From TMED13 sp042090305 (lineage in GTDB: Bacteria; Pseudomonadota; Alphaproteobacteria; Methylaequorales; Methylaequoraceae): a DNA stretch of 64,000 nt. Made by a program: the position numbers and the translations under genes. The notes under the pieces are model-generated. The model searched no databases, had not been told where the DNA came from, and saw only the letters and a program-made list of their open reading frames with translations. The DNA is taken from assembly GCA_042090305.1 (NCBI GenBank), contig JBELJQ010000004.1:6483-70482 (forward strand), read 5' to 3'. This document shows positions 49,564-58,298 of the stretch, piece by piece. The first letter of the stretch is position 1, and every line of letters starts with the position of its first letter.

Positions 49564-51492
49564 TTATGTAGTCGCTGGTTTAGGGTTGAGGCCTATATTT
49601 TTTTTATTTTTTACGCTTGTTTTACCTAATGATATTGAGGTTTTCTTGTTGTTTGAATCAATATCATCATTCTTGTTGCTTTTTATCTTTCCTTTTTTTA
49701 TAAGTTCATGTACCTCTTCACCTGATAATGTTTCGAATTCCAACAAAGCTTTGGCTAATGAATGGAGATGTTTCTGATATTTTTTTAGAACTTTTCTTGC
49801 ATGCGACTCTGCTTCATCTATGAACTTTCTAATTTCTTGATCAATAAGTTTAGCAGTATCATCGGACATATTTGTTTTTTGGGTAACTGACCTACCTAAA
49901 AAGACGTCCTCTTCATTTTCAGAATATCTTAATGGCCCAAGCTTTTCACTCATACCCCATTCCACGACCATCGACCTTGCTTTTTGAGTTGCTTGTAAAA
50001 TATCATTGGACGCTCCGGATGTTATATTACTTTTTCCAAAGATTAGCTCTTCAGCAACTCTTCCACCGAACATCATGGCGAGTTTTGCTTTCATTTCTGT
50101 TTTTGTTTCAGAATATTTGTCTCTTTCAGGAAGATTCATTGTAACTCCAAGCGCTCTTCCTCGAGGAATAATAGTAACTTTATGTAAAGGGTCATTTCCC
50201 GGTGTATAAATACCGACTAGTGCATGGCCAGCTTCATGATATGCAGTAAGTTCTTTTTCTTTGGTAGTCATAACCATAGATCTTCTCTCTGCACCCATCA
50301 AAACTTTATCTTTGGCATCTTCGAAATCTTGCATTGTAACTAACCTTTTGTTTCTTCTAGCAGCTAAAAGTGCAGCCTCGTTCGCAAGGTTTGCTAAGTC
50401 TGCTCCTGAAAAACCAGGAGTACCTCTTGCGATAACTTTAACATCTACATCTGGCGCTAAAGTAATTTTTCTCGTATGAACTGAAAGAATTTTATTTCTT
50501 CCATTAATATCTGGGTTAGGTACAACAACCTGTCTATCAAATCTACCAGGCCTTAGTAATGCTGGGTCAAGAACGTCAGGTCTGTTAGTTGCAGCAATTA
50601 GAATTACGCCTTCCGTAGCATCAAAGCCATCCATTTCTACGAGTAGCTGATTTAAGGTTTGTTCTCTCTCATCATTACCTCCACCAAGTCCAGCTCCTCT
50701 GTGTCTTCCGACGGCATCAATTTCATCAATAAAAATTATACATGGTGCACTCTTTTTTCCCTGTTCGAACATATCTCTAACCCTACTTGCGCCTACACCG
50801 ACAAACATCTCTACGAAATCTGAACCTGAAATTGAAAAAAAAGGAACATTAGCTTCACCAGCAATTGCTCTTGCAAGCAAAGTTTTACCAGTGCCAGGAG
50901 GACCAACAAGAAGGGCTCCTTTGGGGATTTTACCGCCGAGTCTTTGAAATTTTGTTGGATCTTTAAGAAATTCTACTATTTCTTCAAGTTCTGCTTTTGC
51001 TTCATCAATCCCAGCAACATCCTTAAATGTTACTTTGTTCTTATTTTCGTTGAGTAGCTTTGCTCTTGAACGACCAAATCCCATTGCTCTTCCACTACCA
51101 CTTTGCATTTGTCTCATAAAGAATATCCAAACACCAATTAGCAATAACATCGGAAACCATGATATTAATATATCAAGTAAACCAGGAGATTGATTTTCAA
51201 GAGGTTTAGCTATTATTTCAACACTTCCTTGTTCGAGTCTTGATATTAAACCTTGGTCGTTTGGTGAATAAGTAGAGAAGAAGGATCCATTATTCAATTC
51301 ACCTTTTATATTATTACCTCTTATTTCTACTCTACTAACGTTTCCGTTTTTGACTTCACTGAGGAAATTTGAATACGATATAGGTTGTGATGATTGACTA
51401 TTTCCATTGGCTTGGTAAAAGTCAATTACCAGGAACACAAGGAAACCTATCAACAACCATACAGCGAGATTTTTAAGAAGAGAATTGTTCAT
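49564..51492 (-). CDS. ftsH: ATP-dependent zinc metalloprotease FtsH
   Basis: FtsH is a membrane AAA protease that removes damaged or unassembled membrane proteins and sigma-32. The 642 residues contain two transmembrane segments (about 8-24 and 103-124), periplasmic FtsH domain, Walker A VGPPGTGKTLLARA near 195, Walker B FIDEIDAVGRHRG and SRH ATNRPDVLDPALLRPGRFDR. Zinc-binding TAYHEAGHALVG lies near 417 and VAEELIFG follows. The tail is Lys/Asn-rich. RpoH, encoded at 38460, is a likely substrate by analogy. Neighbouring tilS lies 42 bases away. Confidence 0.97.
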   Translation of the reverse strand: MNNSLLKNLAVWLLIGFLVFLVIDFYQANGNSQSSQPISYSNFLSEVKNGNVSRVEIRGNNIKGELNNGSFFSTYSPNDQGLISRLEQGSVEIIAKPLENQSPGLLDILISWFPMLLLIGVWIFFMRQMQSGSGRAMGFGRSRAKLLNENKNKVTFKDVAGIDEAKAELEEIVEFLKDPTKFQRLGGKIPKGALLVGPPGTGKTLLARAIAGEANVPFFSISGSDFVEMFVGVGASRVRDMFEQGKKSAPCIIFIDEIDAVGRHRGAGLGGGNDEREQTLNQLLVEMDGFDATEGVILIAATNRPDVLDPALLRPGRFDRQVVVPNPDINGRNKILSVHTRKITLAPDVDVKVIARGTPGFSGADLANLANEAALLAARRNKRLVTMQDFEDAKDKVLMGAERRSMVMTTKEKELTAYHEAGHALVGIYTPGNDPLHKVTIIPRGRALGVTMNLPERDKYSETKTEMKAKLAMMFGGRVAEELIFGKSNITSGASNDILQATQKARSMVVEWGMSEKLGPLRYSENEEDVFLGRSVTQKTNMSDDTAKLIDQEIRKFIDEAESHARKVLKKYQKHLHSLAKALLEFETLSGEEVHELIKKGKIKSNKNDDIDSNNKKTSISLGKTSVKNKKNIGLNPKPATT

Positions 51493-51534
51493 TTATATAC
51501 ATATAATTATATATTATTAAATCTCAATTAATAT

Positions 51535-52830
51535 TTAAAAATTTTTTTTTGACAATGGAATTCTAGGCTGAAATGTAACAAATAACCCGTTATCTTCCAT
51601 TTCTTCTCTTGAAGACAAAAATGGTATAATTATTTTTTTTTCAATATTTATAACAGGTAAGGTTTTTAAGACCTCAAAAGTGATACCCAATTCACTCTTT
51701 TTTTTATTAAAATATTTTTTATACAACAACCACTTGCTCTCACTTAAAATGAAGCATTCTATATTTTTCTTTGTTTTAATGATAAATCTATTATCCCAAA
51801 AGTATTGTGTATTTGAACCAATTTTAATTCTTGAATTATTAGAGGAAAGGGAAGCAGATTCTTTAAAAAATTTTATATTTTTATTTTTCTTTTCAATAAT
51901 ACAATTATGTAAAGTATACTTAAAGTCTTCCTTAAACTTTAATTTATTAATAAAAAGAGACAGTGAAGCAACCCTTGGAGGAAATAATTTTCCAGAGCAG
52001 GTTGTTAAAATCTTTTTTAGGATTTCCAATTTAATACTTTTTGTCAAATTGTTAAATTTACTAACTGGTAAAACGAATACTCCAAACTTAAAAAAAATAA
52101 GGTTCTTTAAGAAAAATAAGCAACACTTTGATTCAATTTCATTATTCTCTAAAATTTTTTTATTAATTTTTCTTTCTATTTTTTGATATAATGTAGGATT
52201 TTCTTGAAAGGACTTTCTAATTTTGACCCTTTCAAATCTTGAATCTTGATTTGAAGAATCATTGATCCAATTTAGCTTATACTTTTCGCAGGTTTTTATA
52301 AGTCTTACTTTTTTGTAATAAATTAATGGTCTTTGAATAATTAATGAATCTGAAACAAATTTCTTTGGAATACTATTTAAACCAATCGTAGTATATTTTC
52401 TGAGAGATCTCATATAAAAAGTTTCAATAAAATCATCAAAATGATGAGCGGTCATCAAATAAAATATACATTGTGTTTTGCAATACTCTATCATTGATTG
52501 ATACCTTTTTTCTCTAGCAATTTTCATTATAGAAGAATTAGGCTTTGAACCAGACCAAGTTAAAGCTTTAAATTTATGTCCAAAACTTTCTGTAATTTTT
52601 TTAACATCTAAAACCTCTTTATCTGAATCTTTCCTTAACTTGTGATTGAAATGCAGAACAGTTAGATTACCATCTCTTTTTTTTAAATATCTACTCATAA
52701 GAACAAGTAATGCTAAACTATCAACTCCACCAGAGACCCCAACAGCGATATTAAAATCTCTATTAATTTCTAAATTAAAACCTTCTAATGTTTTACTGAA
52801 TTCGATATCTGATATAAACTTTGGAAGCAC
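51535..52830 (-). CDS. tilS: tRNA(Ile)-lysidine synthase TilS
   Basis: TilS converts C34 of tRNA-Ile(CAU) to lysidine. The 431 residues begin with the PP-loop AVGVSGGVDSLALLVLMSR near residue 30, LHFNHKLRKDSDKE, TWSGSKPNSSIMKIAREKRYQ, and AHHFDDFIETFYMR near 140. The C-terminal part is divergent, Lys-rich and lacks clear TilS C-terminal motifs, as in other AT-rich genomes. It lies between cpoB and ftsH in the standard order. Confidence 0.92.
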   Translation of the reverse strand: MLPKFISDIEFSKTLEGFNLEINRDFNIAVGVSGGVDSLALLVLMSRYLKKRDGNLTVLHFNHKLRKDSDKEVLDVKKITESFGHKFKALTWSGSKPNSSIMKIAREKRYQSMIEYCKTQCIFYLMTAHHFDDFIETFYMRSLRKYTTIGLNSIPKKFVSDSLIIQRPLIYYKKVRLIKTCEKYKLNWINDSSNQDSRFERVKIRKSFQENPTLYQKIERKINKKILENNEIESKCCLFFLKNLIFFKFGVFVLPVSKFNNLTKSIKLEILKKILTTCSGKLFPPRVASLSLFINKLKFKEDFKYTLHNCIIEKKNKNIKFFKESASLSSNNSRIKIGSNTQYFWDNRFIIKTKKNIECFILSESKWLLYKKYFNKKKSELGITFEVLKTLPVINIEKKIIIPFLSSREEMEDNGLFVTFQPRIPLSKKNF

Positions 52831-52833
52831 TGT

Positions 52834-53694
52834 TTATTCAATTGGACAATCTAATTTTTTTCTTTCTTGCTGAGATCTTTCTAATACATTTTTAGCAGCA
52901 TTTTTAAATTTTAATTCTAATTCATAAAAAGTATTACAAGCATCATTTTTACGCTCTAAATTTGAAAATGATAGACCTAATTTAAGCAAATTATCAGGTC
53001 CCTTAATCGAATTTGGGTAACTTTTAAAGCCCTCTCCAAACTCTATTATAGCTTGTTCAAAATTCTTATTGGCATAGTAAACTTCACCGAGCCAATATTG
53101 GATATTAGGCATAAGATCCTCTGGGTTTATATTTTTTAACTCTAAAAGCTCTAGCTCAGCTTTCTTAAACTTATTGGCCCAAAGGAGTTTTATTGCATTT
53201 TCATATTTTTTTTTTACCTCTGTATCACTTATTTCCTCATTAGACTCAACTTCATTGGAAAAAGTTTCTGATTTAATATTTTGAACTTTTTGCTTATTTT
53301 GTGTTTGTACTTTTTGATTTCTTTGTCCATCAGATAATTTTTTTTTATTCAAATTTTTAAGTTCTGTCTCAATTTTTAACATCCTAGATTGAAATTCTTT
53401 GTTTAAAATGGAAAATTTATCATCAAGTTGTTTGATTTTATTTTCTATTTCCTCTATTAAGCCAAAATTTGCTCTTGTTTTTGTTTCGATGTTATCAAGT
53501 CTTTGTTCATTTCTTGAAATATAACCGGATGAGAGAGTTTTATCCAATTCATCAAATTTACCTTTTTGAAGATCTGATACGTTTTTTTCAAGTCTTTCGA
53601 TTTTTTCAAGAAGTTCATCTACGTCAAGTTCTTGAGAGAAAATTGAAAAGTTTGTAAATACCAATGAGATTAGAATTATAAGATATTTAGTCAT
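52834..53694 (-). CDS. cpoB: Cell division coordinator CpoB (YbgF)
   Basis: CpoB is a periplasmic TPR protein associated with the Tol-Pal system and septal peptidoglycan synthesis. The 286 residues start with a signal peptide (YLIILISLVFTNFSIFS), then a coiled coil (about 20-115). A C-terminal TPR domain follows (KKYENAIKLLWANKFKKAELELLELKN, QYWLGEVYYANKNFEQAIIEFGEGF, LLKLGLSFSNLERKNDACNTFYEL). It is downstream of pal behind a hairpin terminator and 3 bases before tilS. Confidence 0.9.
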   Translation of the reverse strand: MTKYLIILISLVFTNFSIFSQELDVDELLEKIERLEKNVSDLQKGKFDELDKTLSSGYISRNEQRLDNIETKTRANFGLIEEIENKIKQLDDKFSILNKEFQSRMLKIETELKNLNKKKLSDGQRNQKVQTQNKQKVQNIKSETFSNEVESNEEISDTEVKKKYENAIKLLWANKFKKAELELLELKNINPEDLMPNIQYWLGEVYYANKNFEQAIIEFGEGFKSYPNSIKGPDNLLKLGLSFSNLERKNDACNTFYELELKFKNAAKNVLERSQQERKKLDCPIE

Positions 53695-53710
53695 TTAAAA
53701 GTAAATAAAC

Positions 53711-53741
53711 AAAATAAAAGGGCTAAGAAGCTTAGCCCTTT
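53711..53741 (-). terminator. Hairpin terminator after pal, in front of cpoB
   Basis: On the minus strand a perfect 11-base arm (53741-53731 with 53727-53717, core GGGCTAAG) with a 3-base loop precedes TTTTATTTTG (53720-53711). It lies 38 bases after the pal stop and about 17 bases before the cpoB start. It should end most pal transcripts, with partial readthrough to cpoB. Confidence 0.85.
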
Positions 53742-53778
53742 AATGTACTCTAAGGATATTGATATTATGAATGGTGAT

Positions 53779-54264
53779 TTAGTTACCACTAATTATTGTA
53801 ACAGATCTTCTGTTTTCCGCCCAAGACTCGGACATGCTACCTTCAGCCGCTGGTCTCTCCTTACCATAACTTATTGTTGAAATTCTACCCGCTTCAACAC
53901 CGAGTGATACTAAAAATTCTTTTACTGCGTTTGCTCTTCTTTCTCCCAACGCCAAATTGTATTCTCTTGTACCTCTTTCATCACAATGCCCTTCTACAAT
54001 TAATTGAAAACCAGGCGTTGATTTAATCCAATTTGCTTGAGATTCTAAAATGTAAGCTGCTGCGGAGGAAATGTTATGTTTATTTGTTTCAAAATATACT
54101 CTATCTCCGATTTCATTTTGAAGATAGGCTTGTAGATCAGCTTGTTTTGAATCACCATAAGCATATGAAGGTGAACTAGAGGATGAAGAAGAACCTCCCA
54201 TAGTTTCACAACCAGATATGAGTATGACAGCTGAAAAGACTAGTAATAATTTTTGGTATTTCAT
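53779..54264 (-). CDS. pal: Peptidoglycan-associated lipoprotein Pal
   Basis: Pal is an outer-membrane lipoprotein whose OmpA-like domain binds peptidoglycan and TolB. From ATG 54264 the 161-residue product has a signal peptide with lipobox LISGC near residue 18, a Ser-rich linker, and the OmpA domain RVYFETNKHNISSAAAYIL. IVEGHCDERGTREYNLALGERRA and ISYGKERPAAEGSMSESWAENRR complete the match. The longer frame from 54330 adds a non-signal extension and is rejected. AAGGATA is the likely ribosome-binding site. Confidence 0.95.
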   Translation of the reverse strand: MKYQKLLLVFSAVILISGCETMGGSSSSSSSPSYAYGDSKQADLQAYLQNEIGDRVYFETNKHNISSAAAYILESQANWIKSTPGFQLIVEGHCDERGTREYNLALGERRANAVKEFLVSLGVEAGRISTISYGKERPAAEGSMSESWAENRRSVTIISGN

Positions 54265-54301
54265 AATAGTTATCCTTATTTTATTCATATATAATAATTT
54301 C

Positions 54302-54330
54302 TTTGTACAATTTAGCTCATTAGAAGTCAA
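54302..54330 (-). promoter_or_regulatory. pal: Candidate promoter of pal
   Basis: On the minus strand TTGACT (54330-54325) and TACAAA (54307-54302) are 17 bases apart; the predicted start near 54296 is about 30 bases before the pal ATG. The same TTGACT and 17-base spacing occur before the upstream small lipoprotein gene. The -10 is only a moderate match. Confidence 0.4.
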
Positions 54331-54356
54331 TATAAAGCTACATAAGATTTATAGTT

Positions 54357-54560
54357 CTATCTGTTATACACTTTTACCGTACATGACCCAAAACAGTCAA
54401 TTGAGTCGCTTGTAGGAATCTCTTTAAATGTGCTATCTGAAAACAAAGCATCTTGACCTACAAACTCTTTATCGTTGAAAAGGCTTGTTAAATCTGTCAT
54501 CGATCCGCAAGAAGAAAGACCAAAAACAACCATTAATATTGCAAAAAATTTAAATTTCAT
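54357..54560 (-). CDS. Small predicted lipoprotein between tolB and pal
   Basis: The 67-residue protein has a signal peptide with lipobox GLSSC near residue 18, then about 48 residues (MTDLTSLFNDKEFVGQDAL, PTSDSIDCFGSCTVKVYNR) with two more cysteines near the end that could form a disulfide. I recognise no family. It interrupts the otherwise standard tolB-pal order, is co-directional, and has its own candidate promoter and ribosome-binding site (AAGGA just before ATG), so expression is plausible. Confidence 0.7.
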   Translation of the reverse strand: MKFKFFAILMVVFGLSSCGSMTDLTSLFNDKEFVGQDALFSDSTFKEIPTSDSIDCFGSCTVKVYNR

Positions 54561-54583
54561 ACCGTATCCTTATGTTTATATTA

Positions 54584-54612
54584 TTTTTACAGTTTGTTTG
54601 TGGATAAGTCAA
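54584..54612 (-). promoter_or_regulatory. Candidate promoter for the small lipoprotein gene
   Basis: On the minus strand TTGACT (54612-54607) is followed after 17 bases by TAAAAA (54589-54584), with a predicted start near 54578 and the ATG at 54560. It lies in the 80-base gap after tolB and would make the lipoprotein-pal segment partly independent of tolQRAB. Confidence 0.4.
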
Positions 54613-54640
54613 TGCTAACATTCAATTTTATTTACTCATA

Positions 54641-55957
54641 TTAGGGAAGTAATCCTGACCATGATGGGTCTGAGGCATCAGCTGGTGTTAAAAGTTGTCT
54701 TAAATTAATACCTGTTAAATCAATAAGCTTAATTTTTGGTTTTGTTATTAGCCCATCAGATAGTTTGTCCTGACTATAAAAGGCTAAAACTCTACCGTTA
54801 GGAGACCATGAGGGACCTTCAACTAGGTAAGTTTTATAAACGACCCTTTCGCCTTTTCCATCAATATACATAACGCCAATATAAAACTCACCGCCTAAAA
54901 GTTTTGTAAATGCTATCAAATCTCCACGAGGAGACCAAACAGGTGTAGCATATCTTCCCTTACCAAAACTGATTCTTTTAATTTTTTTTGTTTTTAAGTT
55001 CATTATATAAATTTTTTGGCTTCCACTTCTATCTGACTCAAATGTGATAAAGTCTCCATCTGGAGAATACGATGGCGCAGTGTCAATTCCCTCGTAAAAG
55101 GTTAGCCTTTTAATTTTCAGTGTTTCTAGATTCATTTCGTAGATATCAGTATTACCTTTCTTTGCTAAACTCATAATTATTTTTTTTCCATCAGGCGAAT
55201 ACCTAGGACTAAATGTCATACCTGGAAAGTCTCCCAAAACTTTTTGATTACCACTTTCCAAATCAAGTAAATAAATTCTAGGTATTTGATTATTGTAGGA
55301 TAAATACGCAATTTCTTGAGCAGCAGGTGAAAATCTTGGTGTAAGCGCTAAATAGCTCCCATCGGTGAGAAATTTGTGATTTTCTCCATCCTGATCAACA
55401 ATTGCTAGTCTTTTTTTTCTTGCACTCTTAGGACCAGATTCTGAGATATAGACAATCCTACTATCAAAATAACCTGATTCTCCAGTGATTCTTTGATAAA
55501 TAACATCGGATATTACGTGTGATATGCGTCTCCAGTTATCTTTTTCAGTTGTTAACTGTTGTGCAATCATTTGTTTTTGAGAAAAAACATCCCACAACCT
55601 AAATTCTAAAGATAATTTATCTCCATTTATTTTTAATCTACCGTGAACTAAACCTTGTGCGGTTGTTAATTTCCAATCTTGAAATTCAGGTTTATTATTA
55701 AATGAAATTTTATTATTGAGAAAGGTCCTTTCAGATAATATAGAGAATAAACCTGATCTTTCTAAATTACTCTTTATCACATTATTAATTTTTTTTGAAA
55801 TTTGTATTTCCTGATTTTGATTAGCATTGAACTCTAAAATCGCTACAGGAATTGGATCTAGATTACCCTTAGTAATATCGATTCTTAATTCTGCATCCGA
55901 GAAGAAACTGTAAAAAATAAGTATAAAAAGTACAAAGAGGTTTTTCATTTTCATCAT
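54641..55957 (-). CDS. tolB: Tol-Pal system protein TolB
   Basis: TolB is a periplasmic beta-propeller that links Pal to the inner-membrane Tol motor. The 438 residues start with a signal peptide (NLFVLFILIFYSFFSDA) and carry an N-terminal domain with PIPVAILEFNANQNQ. The propeller repeats include TPRFSPAAQEIAYLSY, FSPRYSPDGKKIIMSL, APSYSPDGDFITFESDRSG and ATPVWSPRGDLIAFTK. It is full length, following tolA after 49 bases. Confidence 0.96.
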   Translation of the reverse strand: MMKMKNLFVLFILIFYSFFSDAELRIDITKGNLDPIPVAILEFNANQNQEIQISKKINNVIKSNLERSGLFSILSERTFLNNKISFNNKPEFQDWKLTTAQGLVHGRLKINGDKLSLEFRLWDVFSQKQMIAQQLTTEKDNWRRISHVISDVIYQRITGESGYFDSRIVYISESGPKSARKKRLAIVDQDGENHKFLTDGSYLALTPRFSPAAQEIAYLSYNNQIPRIYLLDLESGNQKVLGDFPGMTFSPRYSPDGKKIIMSLAKKGNTDIYEMNLETLKIKRLTFYEGIDTAPSYSPDGDFITFESDRSGSQKIYIMNLKTKKIKRISFGKGRYATPVWSPRGDLIAFTKLLGGEFYIGVMYIDGKGERVVYKTYLVEGPSWSPNGRVLAFYSQDKLSDGLITKPKIKLIDLTGINLRQLLTPADASDPSWSGLLP

Positions 55958-56006
55958 CCAATCGTACTACAATTTCTTCCAATGAGTAATTAAAATTTTA
56001 CAAATA

Positions 56007-56747
56007 CTAATTAATCATTAAAGATGGATCGAAATCTAAAATCATTTCTTTCCAAGTTTCATACTTTCTTTTTGGAACTTTTAGTTTCTTACAATCAGGA
56101 TGATTTACTGCTCTCATTGCACTTTCAGCTAACGTCCTCAAAAATGTATCTTGATTATTTAACGAATTTGTCAACTTAGTCCTAATTACCTGACCATCTC
56201 TATCTAAACTTAATTTTATGGAAACCTTATAATTTTTGATATTTTTGGCTCCTGCTGGAACTATCCAGCAGCTGTAAAACTGCCGTCTAATAGCGTCTTC
56301 TTCTGATATCGTTAATTTTTCACCAATATTTGATGAAGCTATTTTCTTTTCTAAAGGTTTTGTTTCTTCAACTTTTTGTTTTACTTTACTCTGTTCGGTT
56401 TTTATTTTTTCAATTGATTTCAAAATGCTTTCAGCTTTACTTTCAATTTTTTTTTCTTCTTCTTTTCTCTTTTTATTTTTTTTTTTTACTATTTTCTTTT
56501 CATCATTAAATTCCGGTAGTTTGGGTTTTGATAGTGCTTTAGGAGGAGTGAATTCTTGCTTGGTATTTTTCTTAGGTGGAGATGGTCTCTGTTTGGCTGT
56601 TACTGTTTCTTCGGATATGTCTATAATATCAAGAGGAATTTCAATTATTTCAAATCTTTTATTTTTTCTAAAAATTTCCGCTCCATAAAGAAACATTATT
56701 AGAATTAACAAATGCAAAAGTGAGGATTTAAATAGGCCCGTTACCAT
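56007..56747 (-). CDS. tolA: Tol-Pal system protein TolA
   Basis: TolA is the inner-membrane anchored periplasmic link of the Tol system. The 246 residues have an N-terminal transmembrane helix (LLHLLILIMFLYGAE), a Pro/Lys/Glu-rich middle (about 45-140), and a C-terminal TolA/TonB-like domain. That domain has IRRQFYSCWIVPAGAKNIKNYKVSIKLSLDRDGQVI and AVNHPDCKKLKVP. It is shorter than E. coli TolA (421) because the helical middle is reduced. It sits 6 bases from tolR. Confidence 0.9.
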   Translation of the reverse strand: MVTGLFKSSLLHLLILIMFLYGAEIFRKNKRFEIIEIPLDIIDISEETVTAKQRPSPPKKNTKQEFTPPKALSKPKLPEFNDEKKIVKKKNKKRKEEEKKIESKAESILKSIEKIKTEQSKVKQKVEETKPLEKKIASSNIGEKLTISEEDAIRRQFYSCWIVPAGAKNIKNYKVSIKLSLDRDGQVIRTKLTNSLNNQDTFLRTLAESAMRAVNHPDCKKLKVPKRKYETWKEMILDFDPSLMIN

Positions 56748-56753
56748 TTAACG

Positions 56754-57152
56754 CTATTTCAATCTAGTAACTAAAGCCACTTTAGTAAATCCAGATTTAT
56801 TTATTATAGTCATCAAATCCATAACTTTACCATAATTGATAGATTTATCAGCTTTAACATATATTTTTAAATTTTTATTTACTTTTTCAAGTGCTTTCAA
56901 CTTTGTAATAAGCTGTGCTTTAGTAAATTTTTTTTTGTTAATATAAATATTTCCTTTTGAATTTAAACTAACAGTTACAGGTTCTTTTTTTTCATTTTTT
57001 AAGACGGATGAACTTTCAGGCAAATTTATTTTTATTCCAGCTGTTAATAATGGAGCGGTAACCATAAAGATGATGAGAAGTACCAACATCACATCAACAA
57101 ATGGGGTAACATTTATTTCAGAAATTGTTTTTCTTCTGCTTTTTTTCCTCAA
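56754..57152 (-). CDS. tolR: Tol-Pal system protein TolR
   Basis: TolR is an ExbD-family partner of TolQ. The 132 residues have a transmembrane segment PFVDVMLVLLIIFMVTAPLL with the functional Asp, then a periplasmic domain with KEPVTVSLNSKGNIYINKKKF and MTIINKSGFTKVALVT. It is at its usual place between tolQ and tolA (gaps of 4 and 6 bases). It is clearly separate from the two ExbDs at 24 kb. Confidence 0.94.
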   Translation of the reverse strand: MRKKSRRKTISEINVTPFVDVMLVLLIIFMVTAPLLTAGIKINLPESSSVLKNEKKEPVTVSLNSKGNIYINKKKFTKAQLITKLKALEKVNKNLKIYVKADKSINYGKVMDLMTIINKSGFTKVALVTRLK

Positions 57153-57156
57153 ACTT

Positions 57157-57870
57157 TTACCTAAAGATTTCTTTTGAAATAATTACCAAAATTTCTTCAG
57201 AAAATATTTCAAGTTTATTAGAGACGTTTTCTAGCATATTATTTAATTTATTATAAAAAATTACAGCTGGAATAGCTGCAACAAGGCCAAGTGCTGTTGC
57301 GAATAAAGCCTCTGCAATTCCTGGGGCCACAACAGCTAGGCTTGTGTTTTGAGAAATTCCTATAGCCGTAAAACTATTCATTATTCCCCAAACAGTTCCA
57401 AACAAACCAATAAAGGGTGCTGTTGAACCAACAGATGCTAAAAAATTTAAGCCCTTCTGTAGATTAAGTATTTCTTTATCAATAACAATTTCCATTTCTT
57501 TTTTAACATTTTCACAAAAACTCTTTTTAAAATCAAAGTTTTTATTTGCAAAACCACTCTTCATTTTTTCAAAATATGCCATAGCTGAAAAAAATACTGC
57601 TTCCATAGGATGACTTGGATGGTTACCTATAGACTTAGAAAGTTTACTCAGAGTCTCACTAGAATAAAACCTATCTTCAAAGTCGTTAGAGTCAATCATA
57701 ATGCTTTTCAAAAAAGCATACTTCGTAAAAATTATCGTCCAACTCCAAATCGAACAAATTAACAATGCGATAATTACAATTTTGACGACTACATCTGCCT
57801 GTAGAAAAAGAGAAAAAATAGAAAAGTCTACTGATTCCTCAAGTACTTTTTTTTCAATAGAATCATCCAT
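57157..57870 (-). CDS. tolQ: Tol-Pal system protein TolQ
   Basis: TolQ is the ExbB-family proton channel subunit of the Tol system. The 237 residues have transmembrane helices near 27-47, 135-155 and 168-190 with ASVGSTAPFIGLFGTVWGIM and VAPGIAEALFATALGLVAAIPAV, the TolQ/ExbB hallmarks. It starts 17 bases after ybgC and continues into tolR. Confidence 0.95.
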   Translation of the reverse strand: MDDSIEKKVLEESVDFSIFSLFLQADVVVKIVIIALLICSIWSWTIIFTKYAFLKSIMIDSNDFEDRFYSSETLSKLSKSIGNHPSHPMEAVFFSAMAYFEKMKSGFANKNFDFKKSFCENVKKEMEIVIDKEILNLQKGLNFLASVGSTAPFIGLFGTVWGIMNSFTAIGISQNTSLAVVAPGIAEALFATALGLVAAIPAVIFYNKLNNMLENVSNKLEIFSEEILVIISKEIFR

Positions 57871-57887
57871 AGTTCATGTTATACAGC

Positions 57888-58292
57888 TTAGATTAATTTA
57901 AATCTAGAAATTATATTATTTGGTATTCTAGATGGTTTTTTTTTTTTTCCATCAATCCATGCAAGATGTACAGATATATTACATATCTTTGTATCACAGT
58001 TATAAATTTTTTGCTTTAGCTTCAATGATGCAAGCGAGTTATTTTCAAATTCAGTCTTTACAGTCAGCTTATCAAATAAAAATGAAGGCTTCAAAAAACT
58101 TATTGATAAATCTTTAATTACAAAAAAAAAAGTGTTTTGTTTCAAGTTACTTATTACATCTGGAAAATGTATGGATAATATTTCGCTTCTTGCTCTTTCA
58201 GCAAACTCTAGATATGTTGTATGATAAGCTAATCCAGATGAATCTGTATTCTCATAATACACAGTATATGTAAATTGATTACTTTCATTCAT
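57888..58292 (-). CDS. ybgC: Acyl-CoA thioesterase YbgC (tol-pal-associated)
   Basis: The 134-residue hot-dog protein has the YbgC motif YYENTDSSGLAYHTTYLEFAERARSE with the catalytic Asp near residue 14. Then come LSISFLKPSFLFDKLTVKTEF and KIYNCDTKICNISVHLAWID. YbgC hydrolyses acyl-CoA or acyl-ACP and is encoded with the Tol system in many Proteobacteria. It is 6 bases after ruvB and 17 before tolQ. Confidence 0.92.
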   Translation of the reverse strand: MNESNQFTYTVYYENTDSSGLAYHTTYLEFAERARSEILSIHFPDVISNLKQNTFFFVIKDLSISFLKPSFLFDKLTVKTEFENNSLASLKLKQKIYNCDTKICNISVHLAWIDGKKKKPSRIPNNIISRFKLI

Positions 58293-58298
58293 AATTCA

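Noticed and set aside
51680..52186. Plus-strand ORF of 168 codons inside tilS
   Set aside because: It is an antisense frame in very AT-rich sequence, rich in Phe, Leu and Lys, with no domain or ribosome-binding site.
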